This document shows, piece by piece, positions 1-9,404 of a stretch of DNA of 64,000 nt. This DNA comes from Erwinia sp. HDF1-3R. Its GTDB lineage: Bacteria > Pseudomonadota > Gammaproteobacteria > Enterobacterales > Enterobacteriaceae. The stretch spans positions 62,001-126,000 of the forward strand of contig NZ_CP155071.1 of NCBI RefSeq assembly GCF_039621855.1, given 5' to 3'. Within the stretch, counting starts at the first letter, position 1. Each line of letters begins with the position of its first letter. The position numbers were made by a program, and so were the translations under genes. A model generated the notes under the pieces. That model worked only from the letters and a program-made list of their open reading frames with translations. It was not told the DNA's origin and made no database searches.

Positions 1-1
1 G

Positions 2-1306
<1,305 letters not shown>

Positions 1307-1363
1307 CCGCGCCACAGGTGCAGCCACTGATCGCCTTTTTAGAGCAGAATATTCCGGCACGGA

Positions 1364-1981
1364 TCAGTGCTCCGCATCATGGTAGTTAAAGACGGGTAGG
1401 CCGAGCTTAAAGCGCAGCGCCAGCAGGCGGGCAATAAAGCCAAACAATAGGGTAACGGTGATGGTCGTTTCGTGTGACAGGGGCGTCTTCAACAACAGGA
1501 TATAGAGCCAGCCTGATGCAAAGGCGATACCGGCGTAAAGCTCTTTCTGAAACACCAGGGGGATGCGGTTGCAAAACATATCGCGCAGCACGCCGCCAAA
1601 CACTCCGGTAACAACGGCACATATCGCGGCAATAATTGGCGCATGGCCCATATCTAAGGCCACTTTGGCTCCGATAATGGAAAATACCACCAGGCCGAGC
1701 GCATCCAGCACCAGGAAAACCTTGCGCAGGTGGGGCATCAGGTGGGCAAGCTGGGTAGTCACTACCGCTGCGGCAGCGACAATAATGATATATTCAGGAT
1801 GTTTTACCCAGCCAAGCGGATAGTGCCCCAGCAGCATATCTCTGACGGAGCCGCCGCCAATGGCGGTAACCGAGGCGATAATAATCACGCCGAACATATC
1901 CATCTGACGACGGCCTGCCGCCAGCGCGCCGGTCATCGCTTCTGCCGTGATGCCGATGATATAGAGAACAGTAAGTAACAT
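1364..1981 (-). CDS. yicG: YicG, TRIC-type inner-membrane channel family protein
   Basis: Small hydrophobic membrane protein with two copies of the UPF0126/TRIC-like domain, related to trimeric intracellular cation channels; its transported substrate in bacteria is not settled. The two repeats show the paired 'GGGSVRD' and 'FGGVLRDMF' glycine-rich motifs, and hydrophobic segments run throughout. The start at 1979-1981 gives 205 residues, the E. coli length, with AGGAG six bases upstream; an in-frame ATG nine codons earlier lacks that spacing. It lies convergent to ligB, as in E. coli. Confidence 0.93.
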   Translation of the reverse strand: MLLTVLYIIGITAEAMTGALAAGRRQMDMFGVIIIASVTAIGGGSVRDMLLGHYPLGWVKHPEYIIIVAAAAVVTTQLAHLMPHLRKVFLVLDALGLVVFSIIGAKVALDMGHAPIIAAICAVVTGVFGGVLRDMFCNRIPLVFQKELYAGIAFASGWLYILLLKTPLSHETTITVTLLFGFIARLLALRFKLGLPVFNYHDAEH

Positions 1982-2153
1982 AGCCAGCTCCTGAATAACC
2001 GGCAGCAAGCATGAAGGATCGGCAGTAGTTTGACGACTGGAATTTTAAAAATATTACATGGATCTTGCGGCTTTCTGATTACAGGGGAGCGGAAGATTTT
2101 GATATCCGCGTAAATTTGCTGGCTGGGGTCACTCGCAAAGTCGCAACATATAA

Positions 2154-2188
2154 AACATGCGCTGGTGGAAGCCCCGCCAGCGCATGTT
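2154..2188 (-). terminator. Rho-independent terminator behind phnA
   Basis: A near-perfect inverted repeat (arms 2154-2168 and 2174-2188, five-base loop) lies about 50 bp past the phnA stop. On the minus strand it is followed by TTTTAT. The rest of 1982-2240 shows no gene. Confidence 0.6.
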
Positions 2189-2240
2189 AACGGCATAGTG
2201 CATCAATCTCTACGAGATAAAACCGTGCCGACCCGCCGAA

Positions 2241-2579
2241 TCAGTTTTTCTTCACGAACTCTGATTTAAGCTTCATCGGACCAAAACCATCGATCTTGCA
2301 GTCGATATTATGATCGCCTTCTACCAGACGGATGCTTTTGACCCGGGTGCCGATTTTTAGCGGCGTCGAGCTGCCTTTAACCTTCAGGTCTTTGATCACG
2401 GTGACGCTATCGCCATCGGCAAGCAGATTGCCGTTAGCGTCTTTAACGATCAGTGTGTCTTCAACCGCCGCATCTGCGGTTTCAGACCAGACGTGCCCGC
2501 ACTCCGGGCAGTTGAGCATGGTGCCATCCTGCCAGGTGTATTCTGACTGGCACTTAGGGCAGGGAGGAAGAGTTTGCAT
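2241..2579 (-). CDS. phnA: PhnA/YjdM family zinc-ribbon protein
   Basis: Homologue of E. coli YjdM (formerly PhnA), a small protein once linked to phosphonate use but not part of the C-P lyase; its true role is unclear. Two CPxC pairs (CPKC and CPEC) near the N-terminus form a zinc ribbon. They are followed by the strongly conserved '[15 protein letters not shown]' and '[16 protein letters not shown]' blocks of the SH3-like C-terminal domain. The start at 2577-2579 gives 112 residues, as in E. coli, with GAGG upstream. In E. coli the gene lies elsewhere; here it replaces dinD between yicG and yicC. Confidence 0.9.
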   Translation of the reverse strand: MQTLPPCPKCQSEYTWQDGTMLNCPECGHVWSETADAAVEDTLIVKDANGNLLADGDSVTVIKDLKVKGSSTPLKIGTRVKSIRLVEGDHNIDCKIDGFGPMKLKSEFVKKN

Positions 2580-2719
2580 GGTGAGCCTCAAAGTAATCCA
2601 TAAAAAAACAGGGGGCATTTTAGCCGGAAGGCGGCGGTAAGCCTACAATAAAAATCCGGGGGGCTTATGAAGCTGGCTCGGGTGCTTTAAGATTATTGTC
2701 GTAATCCACAGGGGGATCT

Positions 2720-2794
2720 ATGCAGAAGCTGAATATTTATGATGCAAAGACACATCTGTCCAGGCTGGTAGCGGATGTTGCAGCCACGTCGTGA
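2720..2794 (+). pseudogene. Phd/YefM-type antitoxin N-terminal relic
   Basis: A 24-codon frame (MQKLNIYDAKTHLSRLV...) preceded by an AGGGGG ribosome site matches the N-terminus of Phd/YefM antitoxins, which bind DNA and neutralise Doc or PIN-type toxins. It hits a TGA at 2792-2794, just where the second half of the family should begin. No toxin gene follows; the remaining bases up to 2880 show nothing I can name. I read this as a remnant of a toxin-antitoxin pair at the edge of the accessory island. Confidence 0.5.
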
Positions 2795-2880
2795 CAGCCT
2801 CCTGAGTATTTTGCTACTTCCGCATAGCTGGTGAAAGCCGTGGAGGAAGGGATGATGCTGTCTTTACGCGAGGGCGGGCA

Positions 2881-3348
2881 TTATTTGTCTTTAAGTTTTA
2901 TTATTTTCCCATCTTTTTCCATGCGATATTCGCCATCATTTACTGTAAATATAATGCCTCTGTTCTTACTGGAACTAATTGAAAAAACCCTATCTTTTTC
3001 AATGCAATTTACTGGCGGCTTCATATCAATAAAGCAAAGTCTGTCATATTTCCCTTCCTCCTTATATCCTTCACCAAACACCCAGAAGGTTACATAAAAG
3101 TAACCATTTGAATAAGATTTTGGAATGCCATATTTATCATTCAACATATCCTTATTTTTTAACCACCAGTTGATTTTTTCTTTATCTGTCAACGGGAACC
3201 TGGTAACCAGAACATCACTAAACCCGCTACTTCTGTGATGAACAGCGACAATCTCCACTGGGCGCAGAGACAACCAAAGCCAGTAGCCAGGTAGTACGCA
3301 GACCGCCAGAAAGAGCAGAAGAATGGCTTTCTTATTGTTCACTTTCAT
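2881..3348 (-). CDS. DUF943 family membrane-anchored protein
   Basis: Protein of 155 residues with one N-terminal hydrophobic anchor (about residues 9-28) and a soluble part rich in Lys, Tyr and Trp. It includes the 'WWLKNKDML' and 'FWVFGEGYKEEGKYDRLCF' blocks I associate with DUF943. The function is not known. Its start codon overlaps the stop of the DUF3289 gene by four bases (ATGA), so the two are probably translated together. Base composition is clearly more AT-rich than the flanking housekeeping genes, which suggests transfer. DUF943 genes are often found in enterobacterial accessory loci near toxin or secretion genes; that link is recalled, not shown here. Confidence 0.75.
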   Translation of the reverse strand: MKVNNKKAILLLFLAVCVLPGYWLWLSLRPVEIVAVHHRSSGFSDVLVTRFPLTDKEKINWWLKNKDMLNDKYGIPKSYSNGYFYVTFWVFGEGYKEEGKYDRLCFIDMKPPVNCIEKDRVFSISSSKNRGIIFTVNDGEYRMEKDGKIIKLKDK

Positions 3349-4187
3349 TTACGGGTTCCTGTAATTTCGACGGTAGCTTCCATATTGGTCATGAATGGCT
3401 TGAAGCCAAAGTGATTGTATCGCTGAAGAACAAACCAGATACGGAATAAATGGAACTGGCTAAATTTTTTTTTCAGAATATCATCATTATCCAGACCAAA
3501 ATGGTCCTGAACTTTGTAATGCACCACTGCCCGGAAACGGCCATTATCGATATGCAGTGATTTTATGTTGATATGCGTTGCCCAGGTATCATGAACGGTA
3601 ATACCCATTCCATTGAAATTATCCTGGAATCTGTCGAATTTAGGCAATTTACCACCAGATATGGCTTCATATAGCTTTGCCTTTTCAATAGATGGAAAAA
3701 TGTTATTTTCCCAGTCTATATTGTCTTCAAACGCTTTCTGCAATAACGCACGTGTACTATTTCCCTGCGAGTTATCCCTGATAATATGCTCCTTTAACGC
3801 CCGGTCCAAAGACACATCACGAAAGGGCGTACCGTTACCGTTCTGCATGTGAGTGATCATCTTTTCGATCAGGTGGCTGTACGGCCCATAAAGAGAAAAT
3901 TTGCGAGATAACTGTCGGAACTCATCAAACAGGATTATGGCACACTGCTGGCGGGTAATCTTTTCACCCTGGCTGCGCAGATTACAGCAGAACATGGACT
4001 GAGGACGATCCATTGAAGAACGCCGGGTCAGGGTGTAAGGATCAACCCGGTCAGAGATGTAATCCAGTCGGTAATGGGATTTTAACTGTGCTTCGGTCAG
4101 ATCGCCGCAGCGCATATCACTGGCGCTGTAGTCGTCCATCCACTTTTGGGTTTTGAATAGGGTACTGGGAAACTGTAATGCGGCCAT
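3345..4187 (-). CDS. DUF3289 family protein
   Basis: Protein of 280 residues recognised as DUF3289 by the blocks 'DMRCGDLTE', 'NFNGMGITVHDTWAT' and 'VHYKVQDHFGLD', and by the end 'FGFKPFMTNMEATVEITG'. No signal peptide or membrane segment is visible. The function is unknown; in other enterobacteria such genes sit in polymorphic toxin or type VI secretion neighbourhoods (recalled). It starts 21 bp after the end of a frameshifted gene and overlaps the DUF943 gene by four bases, so the three probably formed one operon. Confidence 0.75.
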   Translation of the reverse strand: MAALQFPSTLFKTQKWMDDYSASDMRCGDLTEAQLKSHYRLDYISDRVDPYTLTRRSSMDRPQSMFCCNLRSQGEKITRQQCAIILFDEFRQLSRKFSLYGPYSHLIEKMITHMQNGNGTPFRDVSLDRALKEHIIRDNSQGNSTRALLQKAFEDNIDWENNIFPSIEKAKLYEAISGGKLPKFDRFQDNFNGMGITVHDTWATHINIKSLHIDNGRFRAVVHYKVQDHFGLDNDDILKKKFSQFHLFRIWFVLQRYNHFGFKPFMTNMEATVEITGTRK

Positions 4188-4208
4188 TAGTTTACATTCC
4201 TTGTGTGA

Positions 4209-4557
4209 TCATCCGTGGTGGTCTTCACAGGGAATAATACGCGGTGAAAGGTCAGAGTGTAAATGTTGTCCTTTTGCATAGGTGGCCTGCGTCTGGAACT
4301 CAATAGTTCCGATCCACACGTCTGTACGCTGCGAAACCTGCCAGGAGGAATTGCTGATAGCGTTGCTGGTCATGGAGGCAACCGGATTGCTGGCCGCTGC
4401 CTGTAACTGCACCTGACCGCCATATGTCATATCCTGTGCTGGTGAGGGAATTAAATATGGTATCGCCTGCGCCGTCCCACAGCAGGGGATCCAGCAACCC
4501 TTTAATTTCGCCTTTCAGGTAATCAAGCACTTGCAGCGGATCGGTGAACAACATCAC
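4209..4557 (-). pseudogene. Frameshifted unknown gene upstream of DUF3289
   Basis: Two overlapping minus-strand frames look like parts of one protein. The first (4557 down to about 4430) reads MMLFTDPLQVLDYLKGEIKG and onward. The second, in another frame, carries 'SNSSWQVSQRTDVWIGTIEF' and ends at 4209 with 'IPCEDHHG'. The switch lies near 4425-4440. I do not recognise the family. Its position directly before DUF3289-DUF943, in the same orientation, suggests it was the first gene of that operon, cut at its 5' side. Confidence 0.45.
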
Positions 4558-4559
4558 AA

Positions 4560-4709
4560 ACGCATCCCACAGCGCCAGCCTGCCCGGCGTTCATCAAAAT
4601 ACTGGCGGCGGTTTTAGATACCTTCCACGCCCTTGATACGGTGATTCAGGCAGCGTTCGGTAACAATCGGATCAACGCAAAGTGCCGCTAAATGGGTACG
4701 GCCAGTGCG
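4560..4709 (-). pseudogene. Tyrosine integrase C-terminal relic
   Basis: The minus strand encodes a fragment like the end of P4-type phage or island integrases: 'RTHLAALCVDPIVTERCLNH', then 'RIKGVEGI', stop, 'NRRQYFDERRAGW'. The TAA (plus-strand 4614-4616) falls where the family has 'IYNRHDYF', which by alignment from memory is the catalytic tyrosine. A frame change after 'ERRAG' leads into 'ALWDAFV'. It lies about 250 bp from the 3' end of yicC, the expected side for an element integrated there. Confidence 0.6.
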
Positions 4710-4863
4710 TCAGCTTTGCGTTCCTGCTTCTCTCAGGCCTCAATACCATGCCCTCATCTGAATATCTACAGCTTCGCGGTAGTGCCGCCTGTATGCTGAA
4801 TAGGGGTGGACCCAAATTGGATCGCATAAATACGTCTGGGTACATCCTTTATCCGCGTTGTTA

Positions 4864-4951
4864 TGCAACCGTATGCAATAGCATAAAAATAAAAAAGCCC
4901 GCATTTAGCGGGCTGCAATGGTTTCTTGCTACTGAGTGCAACAGTATGCAA
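4864..4951. repeat. Pair of 15-bp direct repeats next to yicC
   Basis: TGCAACCGTATGCAA at 4864-4878 and TGCAACAGTATGCAA at 4937-4951 differ at one base and flank the yicC terminator. The second copy ends two bases before the yicC stop. They could be attachment or integrase arm sites of the island; this is inference. Confidence 0.45.
4885..4914 (-). terminator. Terminator of yicC
   Basis: Stem AGCCCGC/GCGGGCT (4896-4902 with 4908-4914) and loop ATTTA, followed on the minus strand by a run of T, about 40 bp past the yicC stop. Confidence 0.75.
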
Positions 4952-4953
4952 CG

Positions 4954-5817
4954 TTATTCGATATTCTGAATCTGCTCACGCATCTGCTCGATTAGAACCT
5001 TAAGCTCAATGGCAGAGGTGGTGACCTCGGCATTAATCGATTTGGAAGCGAGCGTATTGGACTCGCGGTTGAACTCCTGCATCATAAAGTCGAGGCGACG
5101 GCCTACGGCTTCTTTCTTCTTCAGAATGTTGTAGGTTTCTTTTACATGGGCTTCCAGCCGGTCCAGCTCTTCCGCCACGTCAACGCGCTGGGCCAGCATA
5201 ATCAGCTCCTGCTCTACGCGGTTACTGTCCAGCTGGACCTGGGCTTCTTCCAGTTTGGTGACCAGGCGCTCACGCTGCCACTTCAGTACGTCTGGCATCT
5301 GCGCGCGCACTTTGGTGACTTCAGCGCTGACGCCTGCCAGGCGCTGCTCAATCAGGGATTTCAGTGCGGCACCTTCGGTTTCGCGCGAGGTGATAAAGTC
5401 GTCCAGCGCGATCTCCAGCGCCTTCAGCAGCTCTGCGGAAATGGTATCAAGATCCTGTTCCTCAGCTGACATCACGCCGGGCCAGCGCAGAATGTCGACC
5501 GGATTAATTTCACCCTCGTCACTCTGCATCTTTACCCAGTTAGCCGCCTGCACCAGCTGAATGGCCAGCTTTTCATTTAATACCAGCGAGCTTTGGGCGC
5601 TCGGGTCTGCATCAAAGCGCAGATTGCACTCAATTTTACCGCGCGTCAGGCGGTTACGGATGCGTTCGCGGATAACTGGCTCCAGCCCGCGGAACTGCTC
5701 CGGGAGGCGGATATAGGTTTCCAGATAGCGCTGGTTAACGGAACGAAGTTCCCAGGCTGCGCTGCCCCATTCGCCTTTGGTTTCACGCCGTGCGTAAGCG
5801 GTCATGCTGCGGATCAT
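4954..5817 (-). CDS. yicC: YicC family endoribonuclease
   Basis: Cytoplasmic YicC/YloC-type ribonuclease; E. coli YicC cuts single-stranded RNA and affects turnover of the small RNA RyhB (known for the family). The 287-residue length and the whole sequence match E. coli closely, from 'MIRSMTAYARRE' to 'IELKVLIEQMREQIQNIE'. The C-terminal block 'DVAEELDRLEAHVKE', followed by 'GRRLDFMMQEFNRESNT', is typical of the DUF1732 part. In E. coli it is divergent from rph; here a lipoprotein gene and nupC have come between. The 3' end borders an integrase relic and direct repeats. Confidence 0.96.
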   Translation of the reverse strand: MIRSMTAYARRETKGEWGSAAWELRSVNQRYLETYIRLPEQFRGLEPVIRERIRNRLTRGKIECNLRFDADPSAQSSLVLNEKLAIQLVQAANWVKMQSDEGEINPVDILRWPGVMSAEEQDLDTISAELLKALEIALDDFITSRETEGAALKSLIEQRLAGVSAEVTKVRAQMPDVLKWQRERLVTKLEEAQVQLDSNRVEQELIMLAQRVDVAEELDRLEAHVKETYNILKKKEAVGRRLDFMMQEFNRESNTLASKSINAEVTTSAIELKVLIEQMREQIQNIE

Positions 5818-5950
5818 GTTGCGTACCCGTGTTCAGAAAAAGTTACGGGGATTATAGCGGCGCAGAGGATGCCTTAACAGGCATTCAGTCAAACAACGGT
5901 AAATGAGCGCGATCATCTGGCAATTTATTTCAGGTTAATTAATATGCTCT

Positions 5951-5999
5951 GCATCAGGCATCAGGCATCAGGCATCAGGCATCAGGCATCAGGCATCAG
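5951..5999. repeat. Heptanucleotide tandem repeat, seven GCATCAG units
   Basis: Seven exact copies of GCATCAG run head to tail, followed by a degenerate unit. The array lies between the divergent yicC and a lipoprotein gene, ending 62 bp before the ATG of the latter, where its promoter is expected. The rest of 5818-6061 holds only the two promoter regions. Confidence 0.95.
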
Positions 6000-6061
6000 G
6001 CGTCGTGGGGCGTGCGGCAGACGTCGCAGGTTAAACTGAAATAATTACACTGAGGTAGATT

Positions 6062-6481
6062 ATGAAATTAATGCCCCTGGCAATGCTGTCAATTTTTGCG
6101 TTAAGTGGGTGTATGTCGCCTGCCCATCAGCCTGTGCCAGCTCAATCCTGCACGGTGGGGCATGGCATGGTGCAGACGACCCTCTACTTTGGTATGAATC
6201 GTCCGCATGGACCGGCGGTAACCGCTGCGGAGTGGCAGTCATTTATTGACGCTGACGTGACGCCGCGCTTTAAAGACGGTCTGACGGTATTTGATGCACG
6301 GGGGCAGTGGCTGGGCGAGGATGGACAGGTTGCTCGTGAACAGAGCAAGGCGTTAATGCTGATTTATACGCCAGGGCAGCAGAGCAGTCAGGATGTTGAA
6401 GCGCTCCGCGCCCGCTACAGGCAGCGCTTCCAGCAGGAGTCGGTAATGCGAGTGGATGTCCCAGCCTGCGTATCATTCTGA
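6062..6481 (+). CDS. DUF3574 family lipoprotein
   Basis: Predicted lipoprotein of 139 residues. The signal sequence ends in the lipobox LSGC with the lipidated cysteine at residue 17; the next residues (MSPAHQ) lack the Asp inner-membrane retention signal, so outer-membrane location is likely. The mature part matches DUF3574 through 'TTLYFGMNRP', 'FIDADVTPRFKDGLTVFDARGQW' in two blocks, and 'KALMLIYTPGQQ'. The function is unknown. GAGGT lies eight bases before the ATG. The heptamer array just upstream may alter its expression. Confidence 0.85.
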   Translation: MKLMPLAMLSIFALSGCMSPAHQPVPAQSCTVGHGMVQTTLYFGMNRPHGPAVTAAEWQSFIDADVTPRFKDGLTVFDARGQWLGEDGQVAREQSKALMLIYTPGQQSSQDVEALRARYRQRFQQESVMRVDVPACVSF

Positions 6482-6520
6482 TGCGTCCCCCGGCGCGGTA
6501 GCAGCGCCGGGGAAGGCCGT

Positions 6521-7705
6521 TTACAGCACCAGCCCGGCAAAGGCGGCTGAAAGCAGGCTGACCAGGGTAGAGCCATATACCAGCTTCAGGCCAAAGCGGG
6601 ACACCACGTTGCCCTGTTTTTCGTTCAGGCCCTTGATGGCACCGGCGACGATGCCGATTGACGCAAAGTTGGCAAAGGAGACCAGAAAGACCGAGAGGAT
6701 GCCAAGACCGCGCGGCGTGAGTGTGGCAGCGATATTCTTAAGGTCGATCATCGCCACGAACTCGTTAGCGACCAGCTTGGTCGCCATAATACTGGCTGCC
6801 CGCAGCGCATCCGGGGCAGGAATGCCAATCAGCCACGCAAACGGATAAAAAACGTAGCCCAGGATCTGCTGAAAGCTGATGCCAAACAGCGCAGAGAACA
6901 TCGCGTTCACCGCGGCGATCAGCGCAATAAAGCCAATCAGCATCGCCATAATAATCATCGCGACCTTAAATCCGGCAAGAATATACTCGCCGAGCATTTC
7001 GAAAAAACTCTGGTCTTCGTGCAGCTTCTCCAGCCTGATCTCTGGCTCGTCATTCTGTGGCGTCGGGTTCAGAATCGACAGAATAATAAAAGTGCTAAAC
7101 ATGTTCAGTATCAGCGCGGCGACCACGTAGCGCGGATCGATCATCGACATATAGGCACCGACAATCGACAGCGATACGGTCGACATGGCCGTGGCCGCCA
7201 TGGAGTACATACGGCGGGATGAAATGTCCGCGAGAATACCCTTATAGGCGATGAAGTTTTCTGACTGGCCGAGGATCAGCGTACTGACCGCATTAAACGA
7301 CTCCAGCTTACCCATGCCGTTGATCTTTGAGAGCAGGGTCCCCACCAGCCTGATCAGGATCGGCAGAATGCGTAAATGCTGAAGAATACCAATCAGCGCT
7401 GAGATAAATATGATCGGGCAGAGTACGCCGAGGAAGATAAAGGCCATGCCCTGACTGCTCATCCCGCCAAAAACAAATTCTGAACCCTGGCCCGCAAATT
7501 TAAGCAGCGTTTCAAAAAATCCGGAGACGGCCGTGACGATGGTCAGGCCACTGGCGGCATGAAGGAAAAAGTACGCCAGCGCGGCTTCAATCACAATTAA
7601 CTGAATAATGATGCGCGGCCGGATTTGCCTTCTGTCGTGACTAAAAAGTAACGCCAGCAGAAAGATAACGGCCAGGGCCAGAATAAAGTGTAAGACTTGA
7701 GCCAT
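6521..7705 (-). CDS. nupC: Nucleoside:proton symporter NupC
   Basis: Concentrative nucleoside transporter of the inner membrane that takes up pyrimidine nucleosides and adenosine with protons. The sequence matches E. coli NupC over its full length, including '[13 protein letters not shown]', '[13 protein letters not shown]', '[18 protein letters not shown]' and '[19 protein letters not shown]', with the expected many hydrophobic segments. Starting at MAQVLHF (7703-7705) gives 394 residues, near the 400 of E. coli; the upstream extension to 7777 is hydrophilic and unlike the family. In E. coli nupC is elsewhere, so its place between yicC and rph is a lineage feature. Its 5' region holds a strong inverted repeat. 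Confidence 0.93.
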   Translation of the reverse strand: MAQVLHFILALAVIFLLALLFSHDRRQIRPRIIIQLIVIEAALAYFFLHAASGLTIVTAVSGFFETLLKFAGQGSEFVFGGMSSQGMAFIFLGVLCPIIFISALIGILQHLRILPILIRLVGTLLSKINGMGKLESFNAVSTLILGQSENFIAYKGILADISSRRMYSMAATAMSTVSLSIVGAYMSMIDPRYVVAALILNMFSTFIILSILNPTPQNDEPEIRLEKLHEDQSFFEMLGEYILAGFKVAMIIMAMLIGFIALIAAVNAMFSALFGISFQQILGYVFYPFAWLIGIPAPDALRAASIMATKLVANEFVAMIDLKNIAATLTPRGLGILSVFLVSFANFASIGIVAGAIKGLNEKQGNVVSRFGLKLVYGSTLVSLLSAAFAGLVL

Positions 7706-7802
7706 AAAAACGCGTTCCAGCATGCAGGAAGAGAGATGGGCTGCATTTAGCCACACTTTCAGGCGTTTTTCACCCATCGTACGAGAAGGCTCGCATTATG
7801 AA

Positions 7803-7830
7803 GAGAAACAGGCTGAGCAGCCTGTTTCTC
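7803..7830. repeat. Perfect 12-bp inverted repeat between nupC and rph
   Basis: GAGAAACAGGCT and its exact complement are separated by GAGC. There is no T run on either side, so it is not an ordinary terminator. It lies about 100 bp upstream of nupC and 130 bp upstream of rph in their shared promoter region; it could be a regulator site or a 5' UTR hairpin. Confidence 0.6.
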
Positions 7831-7959
7831 AGGTAAAAAACGAGGCAACCTTTGCTGGGCGGCAGAGAAAACCCACCCTGGCGCCCATCGCCATAGGCAA
7901 CGGAGGGTGAAATCCGTATAATGCGCAGCCAATCATGTTTTGCTAGCCGGAGAGAAACC

Positions 7960-8676
7960 ATGCGTCCAGCAGGCCGAAGCGCACAGCAGGTGCGTCCCGT
8001 CACACTGACCCGTCATTATACCAAACATGCAGAAGGCTCTGTTCTGGTCGAATTCGGTGATACTAAAGTTTTGTGTACTGCCACTATTGATGAGGGTGTA
8101 CCCCGTTTCCTGAAAGGTCAGGGACAGGGTTGGGTGACCGCCGAGTACGGCATGCTGCCACGCGCGACGCACAGTCGCAACGCGCGTGAAGCCGCCAAAG
8201 GTAAGCAGGGTGGTCGTACGCTTGAAATTCAGCGACTGATCGCGCGCTCCCTTCGCGCCGCACTGGATCTTAAGGCGCTGGGCGAGTTTACCGTCACCCT
8301 CGACTGTGATGTGTTGCAGGCGGATGGCGGCACGCGTACCGCATCAATTACCGGCGCCTGCGTTGCGCTGGCGGATGCGCTTAACCATCTGGTGGCCATT
8401 GGTAAACTCAAAGCCAACCCGATGAAAGGCATGGTGGCGGCGGTATCCGTAGGGATCGTGAAGGGTGAAGCGCTCTGTGATTTGGAATACGTAGAGGACT
8501 CCGCTGCTGAAACCGATATGAATGTGGTGATGACTGAAGATGGCCGCATGATTGAGGTGCAGGGCACCGCAGAGGGTGAGCCCTTCACTCATGAGGAGCT
8601 GTTAACGCTGCTCGCACTGGCCCGGGGCGGTATTGACACCCTTATTCAGGCGCAGAAAGCCGCGCTAACAGACTGA
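7960..8676 (+). CDS. rph: Ribonuclease PH
   Basis: Phosphorolytic 3'-5' exoribonuclease that trims tRNA 3' ends, working as a hexamer in the cytoplasm. All 238 residues are present and match E. coli wild-type Rph: '[15 protein letters not shown]', '[15 protein letters not shown]', '[18 protein letters not shown]' and '[17 protein letters not shown]'. The start at 7960 has GGAGAGA upstream; an ATG 13 codons earlier is less likely. The 3' end is intact, unlike the K-12 rph-1 allele. It is followed 53 bp later by pyrE, with the attenuator hairpin between them. Confidence 0.97.
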   Translation: MRPAGRSAQQVRPVTLTRHYTKHAEGSVLVEFGDTKVLCTATIDEGVPRFLKGQGQGWVTAEYGMLPRATHSRNAREAAKGKQGGRTLEIQRLIARSLRAALDLKALGEFTVTLDCDVLQADGGTRTASITGACVALADALNHLVAIGKLKANPMKGMVAAVSVGIVKGEALCDLEYVEDSAAETDMNVVMTEDGRMIEVQGTAEGEPFTHEELLTLLALARGGIDTLIQAQKAALTD

Positions 8677-8682
8677 TATTTC

Positions 8683-8707
8683 AGGCGGCCACAGGGTCGC
8701 CTTTTTT
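8683..8707 (+). promoter_or_regulatory. pyrE attenuator hairpin
   Basis: An eight-base-pair stem with loop ACAG (arms 8683-8690 and 8695-8702) followed by TTTTTT sits between rph and pyrE. In E. coli the same arrangement couples pyrE transcription to UTP supply through translation of the rph end. Confidence 0.8.
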
Positions 8708-8729
8708 ATGACTATGTGAGGATCGAGAC

Positions 8730-9371
8730 ATGAAAGCCTGGCAGCGCCAATTTATCGAATTCGCCATCAACAAGCAGGTGCTGAAGTTTGGTGAATTCAC
8801 GCTGAAATCAGGGCGTAAAAGCCCCTATTTCTTCAATGCGGGCCTGTTTAATACCGGTCGCGACCTTGCCCTGCTGGGGCGTTTTTACGCGCAGGCCCTG
8901 ATTGACTCCGGTATTGATTTCGACCTGGTCTTTGGCCCCGCTTATAAAGGGATCCCGATAGCCACCACGACGGCAGTCGCCCTGGCCGATCACCATGACC
9001 GCGATGTTCCCTACTGCTTTAACCGTAAAGAAGCAAAGGATCATGGCGAGGGAGGACTGCTGGTCGGTAGCCCGCTACAGGGGCGAATTATGCTGGTCGA
9101 TGATGTGATCACTGCGGGAACCGCGATTCGTGAATCCATGGAAATTATTGCGGCTCACCAGGCTACGCTGGCCGGAGTGTTAATCTCTCTCGACCGCCAG
9201 GAGCGCGGGCGCGGCAGTGAGTCGGCTATCCAGGAAGTGGAACGCGACTACGGCTGTAAGGTGATTTCGATTATCACGCTAAAAGAGCTGATTACTTACC
9301 TGGAAGAGAAGCCCGAGCTGGCCGACCACCTGGTGGCGGTACGCGCCTACCGTAAAGAATACGGTATCTGA
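8730..9371 (+). CDS. pyrE: Orotate phosphoribosyltransferase
   Basis: Makes orotidine 5'-phosphate from orotate and PRPP in pyrimidine synthesis. The 213 residues match E. coli PyrE, with the PRPP-binding loop '[17 protein letters not shown]' at about residues 120-136, the flexible loop '[12 protein letters not shown]' near residue 100 and the conserved 'FGPAYKGIP'. It is cotranscribed with rph and subject to the attenuator described before it. A bidirectional terminator separates it from slmA. Confidence 0.98.
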   Translation: MKAWQRQFIEFAINKQVLKFGEFTLKSGRKSPYFFNAGLFNTGRDLALLGRFYAQALIDSGIDFDLVFGPAYKGIPIATTTAVALADHHDRDVPYCFNRKEAKDHGEGGLLVGSPLQGRIMLVDDVITAGTAIRESMEIIAAHQATLAGVLISLDRQERGRGSESAIQEVERDYGCKVISIITLKELITYLEEKPELADHLVAVRAYRKEYGI

Positions 9372-9402
9372 TTTTACGGGCCAGCGATGCTGGCCCGTAA
9401 AA
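9372..9402. terminator. Bidirectional terminator pyrE/slmA
   Basis: Perfect 14-bp stem TTTTACGGGCCAGC with three-base loop GAT; a T run flanks it on both strands. It sits between the convergent pyrE and slmA, two to three bases from both stops. Confidence 0.85.
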
Positions 9403-9404
9403 GC

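Noticed and set aside
1982-2240. Small gene in the yicG-phnA spacer
   Set aside because: The frames there have no homology I know and cross a clear terminator hairpin.
5951-5999. Possible CRISPR array
   Set aside because: The seven-base units are adjacent with no spacers; it is a simple tandem repeat.
8229-8592. Long antisense frames within rph and many other genes
   Set aside because: They mirror codon bias of the sense gene and have no recognisable protein features.
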